Positions 45,381 to 55,123 of a stretch of DNA of 64,000 nucleotides are shown piece by piece. Position 1 is the first letter of the stretch. Every line of letters starts with the position of its first letter. The translations under genes were made by a program, and so were the position numbers. The notes below the pieces were generated by a model. That model searched no databases. It was not told the DNA's origin and was given only the letters and a program-made list of their open reading frames with translations. The DNA is from Cellulomonas fimi (GTDB lineage Bacteria; Actinomycetota; Actinomycetes; Actinomycetales; Cellulomonadaceae): the NCBI RefSeq assembly GCF_012952065.1, contig NZ_JABCJJ010000005.1, forward strand, positions 119,732-183,731, read 5' to 3'.

Positions 45381-46415
45381 ATGCCTGTCACGTTCTCCTG
45401 GCTTCCGGCCGCCCTCGCACGCCCCCGTCCGTCCACCGCGCTGACCCGCCCCGAGTCGCTGACGTCGATCGCGCCGCCGCCCGAGGCCGCGGCGTGGTTC
45501 GAGGCGCTGATCACGCCCGCCTGGCAGATCGGGCTCACCATCGCCCTCGGCGTGGTCGCCGTCGCGCTCCTGCGCCGCCTCGTGGCGCGGACGGTCCGCA
45601 ACATCGTGCGGGGCGGGCCCGCGGTCCGGCGCCGCGCGGACCGTCTCGTCAGCCGGCGGCCACGTCAGGAGGCGCGCGAGCTCGACCCGAGCCCGCTGGG
45701 TGCGGCCCGTCGGGTCCAGCGGGCCCAGACCATGGGGTCGGTGCTGGGCTCGCTGTCGACCTTCGTCGTCGGGCTGCTCGTCATCGTCATCGTGCTCGGC
45801 ATCCTCCAGGTCGACGTCGGCCCGCTGCTGGCGTCGGCGGGCGTCGTGGGGGTGGCGCTGGGCTTCGGGGCGCAGACGCTCGTCAAGGACTTCCTCGCCG
45901 GCATCTCGATGCTCGCGGAGGACCAGTACGGCGTGGGTGACGTCGTCGACGTCGGCGAGGTGAGCGGGTCGGTCGAGCAGGTCGGCCTGCGGGTGACCCA
46001 GATCCGGTCGCTCGACGGCACCCTCTGGTACGTCCGCAACGGCGAGATCCTGCGGCTCGGCAACATGACGCAGGGCTGGTCGCGGGCGGTGGTCGAGGTC
46101 CGCGTGCTCTCGGACGCCGACGTGCCCCGCGTGCGGGAGCTGCTGCTGGGAGCGGCGGCGGAGGTCGCCGCTCATCCGGACCTCGCGGCCGCGATCCTCG
46201 ACGACCCGGAGGTGGCCGGCATCGAGGACCTCACCGCCGAGGGCGCGATGCTGCGCCTGCTCGTCAAGACCGCCCCCTCGAAGCAGTGGGACGTCGCCCG
46301 CGAGCTGCGCGCCCGGATCCGGGACCAGCTCGCGCGCGAGGGCATCGAGCTCGCACTGCCACGCCGGGAGGTGCTGATCGAGCGCGACGTCAGCCGCCCG
46401 GGCGACGACTCCTGA
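45381..46415 (+). CDS. MscS-family mechanosensitive ion channel
   Basis: A 344-aa membrane protein. A first hydrophobic segment (QIGLTIALGVVAVALL) is followed by a basic loop, a second segment (LSTFVVGLLVIVIVLGIL), and the pore helix LLASAGVVGVALGFGAQTLVKDFLAGISMLAEDQY, the MscS signature. The cytoplasmic beta domain follows with VGDVVDVGEVSGSVEQVGLRVTQIRSLDGTLWYVRNGEI. It would release solutes on hypo-osmotic shock. The ATG start gives MPVTFSWLP. The 3' end overlaps the convergent HAD gene by 26 bases. Confidence 0.93.
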   Translation: MPVTFSWLPAALARPRPSTALTRPESLTSIAPPPEAAAWFEALITPAWQIGLTIALGVVAVALLRRLVARTVRNIVRGGPAVRRRADRLVSRRPRQEARELDPSPLGAARRVQRAQTMGSVLGSLSTFVVGLLVIVIVLGILQVDVGPLLASAGVVGVALGFGAQTLVKDFLAGISMLAEDQYGVGDVVDVGEVSGSVEQVGLRVTQIRSLDGTLWYVRNGEILRLGNMTQGWSRAVVEVRVLSDADVPRVRELLLGAAAEVAAHPDLAAAILDDPEVAGIEDLTAEGAMLRLLVKTAPSKQWDVARELRARIRDQLAREGIELALPRREVLIERDVSRPGDDS

Positions 46416-47091
46416 CCGCCTCGGCGATCCCTTCGAGGTCGACCGCCGTCTCGTGCGCCCCCGCGGTGACGAGACGCTCGGCGGGGTGCGACGTCGTCAT
46501 GCCCAGCACCCACCCGATGCCCGCGCCGAGCGCCGAGGCGATCCCTGCGGGCGCGTCCTCGGCCGCGACGAGGTCGCCGGGCGCGAGCCCGAGCCGCTCG
46601 GCTCCCCGCCGGTACGGCTCCGGGTCGGGCTTGCCGTGCGTGCAGTCCTCGGCCGTGACGAGCTCGATCCGCTCGAGGCGGGCGCCCAGCATGTCGACGA
46701 CCCGGGCCGTCCAGGCCCGCCCCGCCGAGGTGACGACCGCGACCGGCAGGCCCACCTCGTCGCACGCGGCGAGCAGGTCGGCCGCCCCACGCACCGGGAC
46801 CGGCGGCTCGTGGCCGTGCCCCAGCGCGTCCAGCACGCCGCGGGTCAGCGCGTGCGGGTCCTCGCCACGCCACGGTCCGTCCAGCACGGGGAACACCTCG
46901 TGGGCGCGGCGACCGGAGAACTCGCGGACGACGTCGTCGGGCACGTCCCAGCCGCGGCTCGCGAAGTAGACGGCGAACGCCCGCCGGTGCAGCGGTTCGC
47001 TGTCGACCAGCGTGCCGTCGAGGTCGAGCAGCAGCCCGCCACCCGGACGGGCGACGCGGGCCGCCGCGGTCGGAGCGTCGGTGGCCCTCAT
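46390..47091 (-). CDS. HAD-superfamily sugar phosphatase/phosphoglucomutase-like hydrolase
   Basis: A 233-aa HAD subfamily IA protein. Motif I is LLLDLDGTLVDSEPLHRRAF (both Asp present, with the Glu and leaving pattern of beta-phosphoglucomutase-like proteins), motif II is VAVVTSAGRAW, motif III is the Lys in THGKPDPEPY, and motif IV is LVAAEDAPAGIASA. The cap is alpha-helical. It is the last gene after PTS IIA (13-base gap), so it may dephosphorylate a sugar phosphate brought in by the PTS. Its exact substrate is unknown. Confidence 0.88.
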   Translation of the reverse strand: MRATDAPTAAARVARPGGGLLLDLDGTLVDSEPLHRRAFAVYFASRGWDVPDDVVREFSGRRAHEVFPVLDGPWRGEDPHALTRGVLDALGHGHEPPVPVRGAADLLAACDEVGLPVAVVTSAGRAWTARVVDMLGARLERIELVTAEDCTHGKPDPEPYRRGAERLGLAPGDLVAAEDAPAGIASALGAGIGWVLGMTTSHPAERLVTAGAHETAVDLEGIAEAVRSRRPGG

Positions 47092-47104
47092 CTCCACCTG
47101 CGGG

Positions 47105-47569
47105 TCAGGTCCACTCGAACAGGGGCTCACCGGCGGTCACGCTCGTGCCCGGCTCGACGAGCCCGTTGACCGCCTCCGGTGCGCCCTGCAGGGCGACGAC
47201 CGGGCAGATCGGCGAGCGCCCGCCGGCCTCGACAGCGGCCGGGTCCCAGCTCACGACGAGGTCGCCCGCGGCCACGGCGTCGCCCTCGGCCGCGTGCAGC
47301 GTGAAGCCCTCGCCGCCCAGCTGCACCGTGTCGAGCCCCAGGTGCACGAGCGCGCCGCGGTCACCGTCGGCCTGGACGACGAACGCGTGCGGGTGCAGCT
47401 TGACGATGGTGCCGGCGATCGGCGAGACCGCGTCCACCACGCCGTCGCGACTCGGGTCGATCGCGAGCCCCGGGCCGACGATGGCCCCCGCGAAGACCGG
47501 GTCGGGCACGTCGGCCATCGCCACCACCGTGCCGGCGACGGGCGCCAGCACGGTGAGCGACGTCGGCAT
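47105..47569 (-). CDS. crr: PTS glucose/GlcNAc-type EIIA component
   Basis: A 154-aa Crr-type IIA protein that passes phosphate from HPr to IIB. The phosphorylated His lies in GALVHLGLDTVQLGG and the partner His in KLHPHAFVVQ. SPIAGTIV and TVLAPVAGTVVAM are conserved strands. The ATG overlaps the stop of the adjacent IIB gene (ATGA). Together with the separate IIB and IIC genes this gives a split IIA-IIB-IIC system, as in the streptomycete N-acetylglucosamine PTS. Confidence 0.95.
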   Translation of the reverse strand: MPTSLTVLAPVAGTVVAMADVPDPVFAGAIVGPGLAIDPSRDGVVDAVSPIAGTIVKLHPHAFVVQADGDRGALVHLGLDTVQLGGEGFTLHAAEGDAVAAGDLVVSWDPAAVEAGGRSPICPVVALQGAPEAVNGLVEPGTSVTAGEPLFEWT

Positions 47570-47799
47570 CAGCGCAGGTCCTCGATGTCGGACGCGAGCG
47601 TGTCCGCCTCTGGCCCGACGACGACCTGCACGACCTTGCCCGACCGGACGACGCCGAACGCGCCGGTCGCCTTGAGGCCCGCCTCGTCGACGAGGGCGGG
47701 GTTCTCGACCTCGACGCGCAGGCGCGTGATGCACGGCTCGAGGTCGAGGATGTTCTTGTCGCCACCGAGGGCCTTGAGGATCTGCTCTGCCTTGCTCAT
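47569..47799 (-). CDS. PTS EIIB component, glucose/GlcNAc family (copy 1)
   Basis: A 76-aa stand-alone IIB domain. The phosphorylated Cys lies in LDLEPCITRLRVEV at about residue 23, followed by GVVRSGKVVQVVVGPEADTLASDIE. It takes phosphate from IIA and gives it to the sugar carried by IIC. The ATG start follows AAGGAG. It overlaps the IIA gene and lies 52 bases after a second, similar IIB gene. Confidence 0.94.
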   Translation of the reverse strand: MSKAEQILKALGGDKNILDLEPCITRLRVEVENPALVDEAGLKATGAFGVVRSGKVVQVVVGPEADTLASDIEDLR

Positions 47800-47851
47800 C
47801 AGTACTCCTTCGTGACCGACGACGACGCTGCTGCAGTGCGACCCAGACTAG

Positions 47852-48085
47852 TCACATCAGGTCCTCGAGCTCCGACGCGAGCGTGTCGACGCCCGGCCCC
47901 ACGACCACCTGGACCACGCGCCCGGCGACCATGACCCCGTGCGCCCCGGCGGCACGGAGCGCGGCGACGTCGACCAGGCCCGCGTCGTGCACCTCCGAGC
48001 GCAGCCTCGTGGTGCACGGCTCGATCTCGACGATGTTCGTCACTCCCCCGAGACCCGCCAGGATGCTCGTCGCCTGGTCTGTCAC
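47852..48085 (-). CDS. PTS EIIB component, glucose/GlcNAc family (copy 2)
   Basis: A 77-aa IIB domain with the active Cys in VEIEPCTTRLRSEV, and VMVAGRVVQVVVGPGVDTLASELEDLM at the C-terminus. About half of its residues appear identical to the neighbouring IIB, so the pair looks like an old tandem duplication. The GTG start after GGAGGGG gives the expected N-terminus; an in-frame ATG at 48136 would add 17 unconserved residues. It follows the GntR gene by 47 bases and is probably in the same transcript. Confidence 0.93.
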   Translation of the reverse strand: MTDQATSILAGLGGVTNIVEIEPCTTRLRSEVHDAGLVDVAALRAAGAHGVMVAGRVVQVVVGPGVDTLASELEDLM

Positions 48086-48132
48086 TGCTGTCCGCCCCTC
48101 CGGCTGCGCCTGTGCTGCCCGTGCCGTCCTCC

Positions 48133-48963
48133 TCATCCTGCGACCTCCTGGGGTGCGGGCCCGGACGACGCGCCGCCGTCGTCGTCCGGGCCCCCACCCG
48201 CACCTGGCCCGGGCGGGTCGACGCCGGTGTCAGGAGCGGGGCGGGGCGTGAGCGCGGGCCGCGGCGCCCGCAGCGGGACCCAGAGCACGTACCGGTCCGC
48301 GCGGTACGACGAGCGCGAGTACACGCACGCGGTCTGCCCCGCGAACGTCCGCCGGGTCAGGCGCAGCACGGCCGCACCCGCGCGCAGGCCCAGCAGGGCG
48401 GCGTCGCGCCCGTCGACCTCGGTCGCCTCGACCGTGTCCTCGCCCCAGTCCAGGTCGAGCCCCCGACGCCGGAGCTCGCCGTAGACGCTCGGCGGCGGCC
48501 CGTCGTCGAACAGGCCTGGGGTCAGGGCGCGCGGCAACCACGACTGCTCGATCGCCATCGGCTCGCCGTCCGCGTACCGCACCCGGTGCAGGTAGAGCAC
48601 GTGCTCGCCGGGGACGAGCTCGAGCGCGTCGGCGATGTCGGGCGTCGCGGGAATCTCCTCGGCGGCGAGGACCTTCGACGACGGCTCCATGCCCCGGCGC
48701 CGCATCTCCTCGCCGAAGGACGCGAGCCGGACCTCGAGATCCATCTTCGTGGGCGCGACGAACGTGCCGCGCCCCTGCTCGCGCTGCAGCAGGCCCTCGA
48801 CCACGAGCGCGTCGACCGCCTGGCGCACGGTCATGCGCGAGACGCCGAACCGTTCGCACAGCAGCCGCTCGGACGGGATCGCGTCGCCGACCGCGAGCTC
48901 GTGCGTCACGAGCGAGCGCAGGTAGTCGCGCACGCGTACGTACTTGAGCGCCGACCGCCGCAC
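48133..48963 (-). CDS. GntR-family (HutC/DasR-like) transcriptional regulator
   Basis: A 276-aa regulator with an N-terminal winged helix (YLRSLVTHELAVGDAIPSER, then LLCERFGVSRMTVRQAVDAL) and a UTRA ligand domain (EVRLASFGEEMRRRGMEPSSKVL, YLHRVRYADGEPMAIEQSWLP, VYSRSSYRADRYVLWVPL). This matches DasR/NagR, which sense glucosamine-6-phosphate. A Pro/Gly/Asp-rich tail of about 35 residues follows. The GTG start has GGGGG upstream. It is divergent from the EIIC gene, with a dre-like operator between, so it most likely controls both the PTS genes and itself. Confidence 0.92.
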   Translation of the reverse strand: MRRSALKYVRVRDYLRSLVTHELAVGDAIPSERLLCERFGVSRMTVRQAVDALVVEGLLQREQGRGTFVAPTKMDLEVRLASFGEEMRRRGMEPSSKVLAAEEIPATPDIADALELVPGEHVLYLHRVRYADGEPMAIEQSWLPRALTPGLFDDGPPPSVYGELRRRGLDLDWGEDTVEATEVDGRDAALLGLRAGAAVLRLTRRTFAGQTACVYSRSSYRADRYVLWVPLRAPRPALTPRPAPDTGVDPPGPGAGGGPDDDGGASSGPAPQEVAG

Positions 48964-49009
48964 GCGAGCCCCCTGTCCGAGAGGTCCGGGACCTGCCCGG
49001 GTGTCGTCC

Positions 49010-49039
49010 TTGACACCGGATGCGCCATTCCACCATGGT
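49010..49039 (+). promoter_or_regulatory. Candidate promoter of the EIIC-ptsI unit
   Basis: A perfect -35 hexamer TTGACA (49010-49015) is followed after 18 bases by CATGGT (49034-49039) as a weak -10, placing the start near 49046, at the edge of the dre-like site. CACCATGGTG around the -10 is itself a 10-base palindrome. Confidence 0.45.
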
Positions 49040-49047
49040 GTGGATCG

Positions 49048-49063
49048 ACTGGTCCAGACATCT
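49048..49063 (+). promoter_or_regulatory. DasR-responsive element (dre)-like operator
   Basis: ACTGGTCCAGACATCT agrees with the streptomycete dre sequence ACTGGTCTAGACCACT at 13 of 16 positions. It lies 39 bases before the EIIC start, at or just after the predicted transcription start, in the divergent region next to a DasR-like gene. Repression relieved by glucosamine-6-phosphate is the natural model. Confidence 0.7.
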
Positions 49064-49101
49064 GTGCGAGCCCGCCAACGACGCCGAGGAGTGCACACGC
49101 C

Positions 49102-50499
<1,398 letters not shown>

Positions 50500-50500
50500 C

Positions 50501-52204
50501 ATGACCGCGACACAGGGGGCGGGGTCCCAGCGGGTGGTCTCCGGCCTGGGCGTGAGCCCAGGCCGGGCGGCCGGCGTCGTCGTGCGGATGCCGGACCCGG
50601 TGCCCGAGCCGCCCGCGGGCGCCACACTGACGGCGGACGACGACGTCACCGCGGCGGCGCAGCGGATCGCCGAGGCGTCCGCGGAGGTGCAGGCGGCCCT
50701 GCAGGAGGCCGCCGAGCGGGCGAGCGGGACCGGGCGCGAGGTGCTCGAGACGACGGCCATGATGGCGGCCGACCCGACGCTCGTGAAGAGCGCCCAGAAG
50801 CTGGTCACCGCCGAGCGTCGGGACCCGCCGTCGGCCGTGTGGGCCGCGGCGGGCAAGGTCATCGACCAGCTGGCCTCCCTCGGCGGCTACATGGCCGAAC
50901 GCACGCGCGACGTCGCCGACGTGCGCAACCGCCTCGTCGCGGCGCTGACCGGCCGGCCGGCCCCCGGGGTCCCCGACCCGGGCCACCCGTTCGTCCTCCT
51001 CGCCACCGACCTCGCCCCTGCCGACACGGCCACGCTCGACCCGGCGCGCGTCGTCGCGATCGTCACGAGCGAGGGCGGGCCGACGTCCCACACGGCGATC
51101 CTCGCGCGCGCGCTCGGCATCCCGGCCGTGGTCGGGGCGGCGGGTGCGACCGAGGCGATCCCGGAGGGGACGCAGGTACTGGTCGACGGCGCCGCGGGCT
51201 CGGTGACCCTCGACCCCACCGAGGAGCAGGTCGCGCGCGCGGCCGAGCTCGCCGCGCGCGTGCGGACGTTCGGCGGGAACGGACGGACCAGCGACGGGCA
51301 CGCGGTGCCGCTGCTGGCCAACGTCGGCGCGCCCGACGGCGCCCAGGCGGCGGCGGACGCCGGCGCCGAGGGGGTGGGCCTGTTCCGGACGGAGTTCTGC
51401 TTCCTCGACCGCACCGAGGCACCGTCGATCGAGGAGCAGGTCGCGCAGTACCGCCAGGTGCTCGCCGCCTTCCCGGGCAAGAAGGTGGTCGTGCGCACGC
51501 TCGACGCCGGGGCCGACAAGCCCTTGCCGTTCCTCACCAACACGCAGGAGCCGAACCCGGCGCTGGGCGTGCGAGGTCTGCGGACGGCGTCGCGCGACCC
51601 GCAGGTGCTCGAGGACCAGCTCGCCGCGATCGCGCAGGCGGCGCAGGCCGAGACCGCCGAGGTCTGGGTCATGGCGCCCATGGTCGCCACGACGTCGGAG
51701 ACCGAGGAGTTCGTCGCGCGGTGCACGGCGCACGGGCTGACGACGGCCGGCGTGATGGTCGAGGTCCCGAGCGCGGCGCTGCAGTCGGGCCAGATCCTGG
51801 CGCGCGCCGACTTCGCGAGCATCGGCACCAACGACCTCACGCAGTACGCGATGGCGGCCGACCGCCTCCTCGGGGAGCTCGCACCGCTCCAGACCCACTG
51901 GCAGCCCGCCGTCGTCCAGCTGATCGCCGCGACGTGCCGCGGCGGTGCGCAGCAGGGCCGTCCCGTGGGGGTGTGCGGCGAGTCGGCCGCGGACCCCGCG
52001 TTCGCCGTCGTGCTCGTCGGCCTGGGCGTCGCGACGCTCTCGATGTCCCCGCGCGCGCTGCCCGACGTCGCGGCGGTGCTCGAGTCGGTCACGCTCGAGG
52101 AGTGCCGGGCGCTGGCGCGGACCGCCGTCGACGCCGAGACCGCCGACGACGGCCGCGCGGCGGTGCGCGGCCGCCTCCCGGTCCTGGAGGATCTGGGCCT
52201 ATGA
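50501..52204 (+). CDS. ptsI: PTS enzyme I (phosphoenolpyruvate-protein phosphotransferase)
   Basis: A 567-aa cytoplasmic enzyme that takes phosphate from PEP and passes it to HPr. The phosphorylated His is in VAIVTSEGGPTSHTAILARALG at about 196. The PEP site includes GLFRTEFCFLDR, KKVVVRTLDAGADKPLPFL, GIGTNDLTQYAMAADR-like ASIGTNDLTQYAMAADR, and the Cys in PVGVCGESAADP. The length is typical. The ATG lies one base after the EIIC stop, so both are read from the dre-controlled promoter. HPr is encoded just downstream on the other strand. Confidence 0.96.
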   Translation: MTATQGAGSQRVVSGLGVSPGRAAGVVVRMPDPVPEPPAGATLTADDDVTAAAQRIAEASAEVQAALQEAAERASGTGREVLETTAMMAADPTLVKSAQKLVTAERRDPPSAVWAAAGKVIDQLASLGGYMAERTRDVADVRNRLVAALTGRPAPGVPDPGHPFVLLATDLAPADTATLDPARVVAIVTSEGGPTSHTAILARALGIPAVVGAAGATEAIPEGTQVLVDGAAGSVTLDPTEEQVARAAELAARVRTFGGNGRTSDGHAVPLLANVGAPDGAQAAADAGAEGVGLFRTEFCFLDRTEAPSIEEQVAQYRQVLAAFPGKKVVVRTLDAGADKPLPFLTNTQEPNPALGVRGLRTASRDPQVLEDQLAAIAQAAQAETAEVWVMAPMVATTSETEEFVARCTAHGLTTAGVMVEVPSAALQSGQILARADFASIGTNDLTQYAMAADRLLGELAPLQTHWQPAVVQLIAATCRGGAQQGRPVGVCGESAADPAFAVVLVGLGVATLSMSPRALPDVAAVLESVTLEECRALARTAVDAETADDGRAAVRGRLPVLEDLGL

Positions 52205-52226
52205 CGCGGGCGTGTCGGTCGGGCGG

Positions 52227-52487
52227 TCAGCCGGCGGTCGTCAGGTAGGTCTCGAGCGCGTCGAGCGACTCGTCGGCGCCCGCGCCGTCGGCGTCGAGCA
52301 CGACGACGTCCCCCGCGCCCGCGCCGAGCGTCATCACGCCCAGGATGCTGTCCGAGTCGACCGGCTCCGAGTCGTCCGTGCGGATCGTGACCTTCGCGGG
52401 CTGCTCGCTCGCGAGCTTGACGAAGAGGGCGGCCGGCCGCGCGTGCAGCCCCTCGGCGATGGCGATCGTGACACGACGGTGGGGCAC
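52227..52487 (-). CDS. ptsH: HPr phosphocarrier protein
   Basis: An 86-aa protein that carries phosphate from EI to EIIA. The active His is in EGLHARPAALFVKLA at about residue 15, and the regulatory-site Ser region reads VDSDSILGVMTLGAGAGD near 45. The GTG start (VPHRRVTIAIAEGLHARP) follows AGGAG at 6 bases; a longer frame was rejected. It is convergent with ptsI, 22 bases apart, and has its own promoter region shared with the divergent globin gene. Confidence 0.95.
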   Translation of the reverse strand: MPHRRVTIAIAEGLHARPAALFVKLASEQPAKVTIRTDDSEPVDSDSILGVMTLGAGAGDVVVLDADGAGADESLDALETYLTTAG

Positions 52488-52606
52488 GGTGACTCCTGGT
52501 GGATCGGGCCGGCTCTGGTCCGGACGACGGTAGCGCCCACCACTGCGGTCCCGCGTGCCCGGGCACGCCGACGGGACGCCGTCGGCGTGATGGGACAATG
52601 GGCCGC

Positions 52607-53002
52607 GTGACCAGCATCGACCGTGCCGACTCCTTCTACGCCGTCATCGGGGGCCACGAGACCTTCGAACGGCTCGTCGACGTCTTCTACGAGGGCGTGG
52701 CCGACGACGAGATCCTTCGCCCGATGTACCCCGAGGAGGACCTCGGGCCGGCCAAGGTGCGGCTGACGATGTTCCTCGAGCAGTACTGGGGCGGGCCGAC
52801 GACGTACTCCGAGCAGCGCGGGCACCCCCGGCTGCGCATGCGGCACGCGCCGTTCAAGGTGAACCCGCTGGCCCGCGACCGCTGGCTCGCGCACATGCGC
52901 ACCGCGGTCGACTCGCTCGGGCTCGCGCCGCTGCACCAGGCGCAGCTCTGGGACTACCTCGAGCGGGCCGCCCACTCGCTCGTCAACACGTTCGACGACT
53001 GA
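52607..53002 (+). CDS. glbO: Group II truncated hemoglobin (trHbO)
   Basis: A 131-aa 2-on-2 globin with [27 protein letters not shown], the [24 protein letters not shown] stretch containing the proximal His, and the Trp at G8 in [13 protein letters not shown]. Group II globins bind O2 and NO and may assist lipid or redox metabolism. The GTG start is preferred; an ATG three codons earlier (52598) is possible. GACAAT, a -10-like hexamer, ends 8 bases before the GTG, so the mRNA may be leaderless. The gene occurs in the same neighbourhood as in M. tuberculosis (Rv2470). Confidence 0.93.
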   Translation: MTSIDRADSFYAVIGGHETFERLVDVFYEGVADDEILRPMYPEEDLGPAKVRLTMFLEQYWGGPTTYSEQRGHPRLRMRHAPFKVNPLARDRWLAHMRTAVDSLGLAPLHQAQLWDYLERAAHSLVNTFDD

Positions 53003-53063
53003 GGTGCAGCGCGACCCCGTGTCGGATTCGCGTTCGGACCCTCTGACCGGGAAGTCTGTGCCC

Positions 53064-53942
53064 ATGACGCACGCCCTGGCCCACGACCCCATGGCGCGGC
53101 TGCTGGCCATGCTCGAGCTCTCGCCGGAGCCGGGGCCCGGTGCGGACGACCGCTTCACCGGCTCGAGCCTCCCGCAGCCGCACGGACGGGTCTTCGGCGG
53201 CCAGGTCCTGGCCCAGGCGCTCCTGGCGTCGGGCCGGACGGTCGGGCCGGAGCGGCTCCCGCACTCGCTGCACGCCTACTTCCTGCGCCCGGGCGACGCC
53301 GACCGGCCCATCTCGTTCGCGGTCGAGCGCCTGCGCGACGGACGCTCGTTCAGCGCGCGGCGCACGCACGCGCTCCAGAACGACCGACCGATCCTCACGA
53401 TGAGCACGTCGTTCCAGGAGCAGCAGGAGGGGCTCGAGCACGCCGACCCGATGCCCGACGCCCCGCCGCCCGACGAGGTGGTCTCGGCCCGCGACGTGCT
53501 CGGGCCGATCGACCACCCGATCGCGCAGTTCTGGATCCAGCAGGCGGCGTTCGACCTGCGCCACGTCGACGAGTCGATCTTCGTCGGCCCCGCCAAGGTG
53601 CGAACGGACCGCCAGCTGGTCTGGATCCGCGCACGCGGCCCGGTGCCGGACGACCAGCTGCTGCACCGTGCGCTCATGGCGTACGCGTGCGACCAGGTGA
53701 TGCTCGAGTCGATCCTGCGCAAGCACGGCCAGAGCTGGGTCTCCCCCGGGCTGTCCATGGCCAGCCTCGACCACGCGATGTGGTGGCACCGGCCGGCGCG
53801 CGTCGACGAGTGGCTGCTGTACGCCCAGCGCTCGCCGAGCGCGCAGGGTGGGCGCGGCCTCGCCACCGCCGAGGTCTTCACGCAGGACGGCCGGCTCGTC
53901 GCGACGATCGCCCAGGAGGGCATGGTCCGGCTCCCGCTCTGA
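53064..53942 (+). CDS. tesB: Acyl-CoA thioesterase II
   Basis: A double hot-dog thioesterase of 292 aa that hydrolyses acyl-CoA. It shows RVFGGQVLAQALLASGRTV and SLHAYFLRPGDADRPI in the first hot-dog, SFSARRTHALQNDRPILTMSTSFQ, and in the second LMAYACDQVMLESILRKHG and MASLDHAMWWHRPARVDEWLLY with the active-site Asp region. The ATG start (MTHALAHDPMARL) follows a modest GGGAAG. It lies 61 bases after glbO and may be co-transcribed with it. Confidence 0.94.
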   Translation: MTHALAHDPMARLLAMLELSPEPGPGADDRFTGSSLPQPHGRVFGGQVLAQALLASGRTVGPERLPHSLHAYFLRPGDADRPISFAVERLRDGRSFSARRTHALQNDRPILTMSTSFQEQQEGLEHADPMPDAPPPDEVVSARDVLGPIDHPIAQFWIQQAAFDLRHVDESIFVGPAKVRTDRQLVWIRARGPVPDDQLLHRALMAYACDQVMLESILRKHGQSWVSPGLSMASLDHAMWWHRPARVDEWLLYAQRSPSAQGGRGLATAEVFTQDGRLVATIAQEGMVRLPL

Positions 53943-54002
53943 CGGCGCCGGACCGGGCCGGTTCGACGCGCGGCGCGGCCCCGCCGCAGGCACACTCGGC
54001 GC

Positions 54003-55097
54003 ATGCCACGGCTGCGCAGGGTCAGCATCGAGGGTCCCGGCTGGCGCCGACGGCGCTCCGGGCGAGGCTTCGTCTACCTCGCCTCGGACGGCGCGCGGCT
54101 GGTCGACGAGGACGTCCTCGCGCGGATCCGCGCGCTCGCGATCCCGCCGGCCTGGACCGACGTCTGGATCTGCCCGCACGCCAACGGGCACATCCAGGCG
54201 GCCGGGCTCGACGACGCCGGACGCCGGCAGTACCTGTACCACGTGCAGTGGCGCGCGCGACGGGACCGCGCCAAGCACGACCACGTGCTCGATGTCGCGC
54301 GCCGGCTGCCCCGGGCACGCCGACGCGCGGCAGCGGACCTCGCGCAGGACGGCTGGCCGCGCACGAAGTCGCTCGCGCTGGCGTTCCGGCTGCTGGACCT
54401 CGCCTACTTCCGCGCCGGGAACGAGACGTACGCGCGCACCAACGGCAGCTACGGGCTCGCCACGCTGCGCCGCGAGCACGTCCGCGTCCGTGGTGGTGCG
54501 GGCTCGCCGGTCGCGGTCCACTTCACCTACCCCGCGAAGTCGGGCCAGGTGCGTGACGTCCTGGTGGAGGACGAGGAGGTCGCGCAGCTCGTGGCCACGC
54601 TGCGGCGCCGACGCAGTCCCGGCGTCGAGCTCCTCGCGTGGCGCGAGGGTCCGGTGTGGCGCGACATCACGAGCGCCGACGTGACGTCCTACGTCAAGGA
54701 GCTGCTCGGCGAGGACGCCAGCCCCAAGGACTTCCGGACCTGGCACGCGACCGTGCTGGCGGCGCAGGGTCTGGCGGCTGCCGGCCCGCCGCCGTCGTCG
54801 GACCGCGCACGTCGGCGCGTCGTCACCGCGGTCGTGCGGGACGTCGCCGACGCGCTCGGCAACACGCCCGCGGTGTGCCGCGCTTCCTACATCGACCCGC
54901 GGCTCGTCGAGCTGTGGGAGCGCGAGGAGCGCATCCCGGTGACCCGGTCGCAGTCCGTCGCCGAGCGCGCCGTGCTCGAGCTGCTCTCGGGACCGTCGCA
55001 GGCGGCCGCGGCCAGGGCCGCTGCCCCGGCGGAGCGGTCGGCGCCGGGACGGGCGACGTCGACGACGCGACCAGGGGCCACCGCCAAGGCGTCCTGA
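54003..55097 (+). CDS. DNA topoisomerase IB
   Basis: A 364-aa type IB (poxvirus-like) topoisomerase that relaxes supercoils through a 3'-phosphotyrosine. The N-terminal domain has GFVYLASDGARLVDEDVLARI, IPPAWTDVWICPHANGHIQAAGLDDAGRRQYLYH; the catalytic domain has RTKSLALAFRLLDLAYFRAGNETYA, PKDFRTWHATVLAA, and the catalytic Tyr in AVCRASYIDPRLVELW near 300. The tail is Ala/Arg-rich. The ATG at 54003 gives the conserved start. It is convergent with the thioesterase gene 26 bases away. Confidence 0.94.
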   Translation: MPRLRRVSIEGPGWRRRRSGRGFVYLASDGARLVDEDVLARIRALAIPPAWTDVWICPHANGHIQAAGLDDAGRRQYLYHVQWRARRDRAKHDHVLDVARRLPRARRRAAADLAQDGWPRTKSLALAFRLLDLAYFRAGNETYARTNGSYGLATLRREHVRVRGGAGSPVAVHFTYPAKSGQVRDVLVEDEEVAQLVATLRRRRSPGVELLAWREGPVWRDITSADVTSYVKELLGEDASPKDFRTWHATVLAAQGLAAAGPPPSSDRARRRVVTAVVRDVADALGNTPAVCRASYIDPRLVELWEREERIPVTRSQSVAERAVLELLSGPSQAAAARAAAPAERSAPGRATSTTRPGATAKAS

Positions 55098-55123
55098 GCC
55101 GCACTCGCCGTCGTGCCGACGCG

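Noticed and set aside
47846..47853. Palindrome GACTAGTC between the two IIB genes as a second dre site
   Set aside because: It lacks the GGTCTAGACC core order of dre and overlaps the end of a coding region; eight bases is too short to claim.
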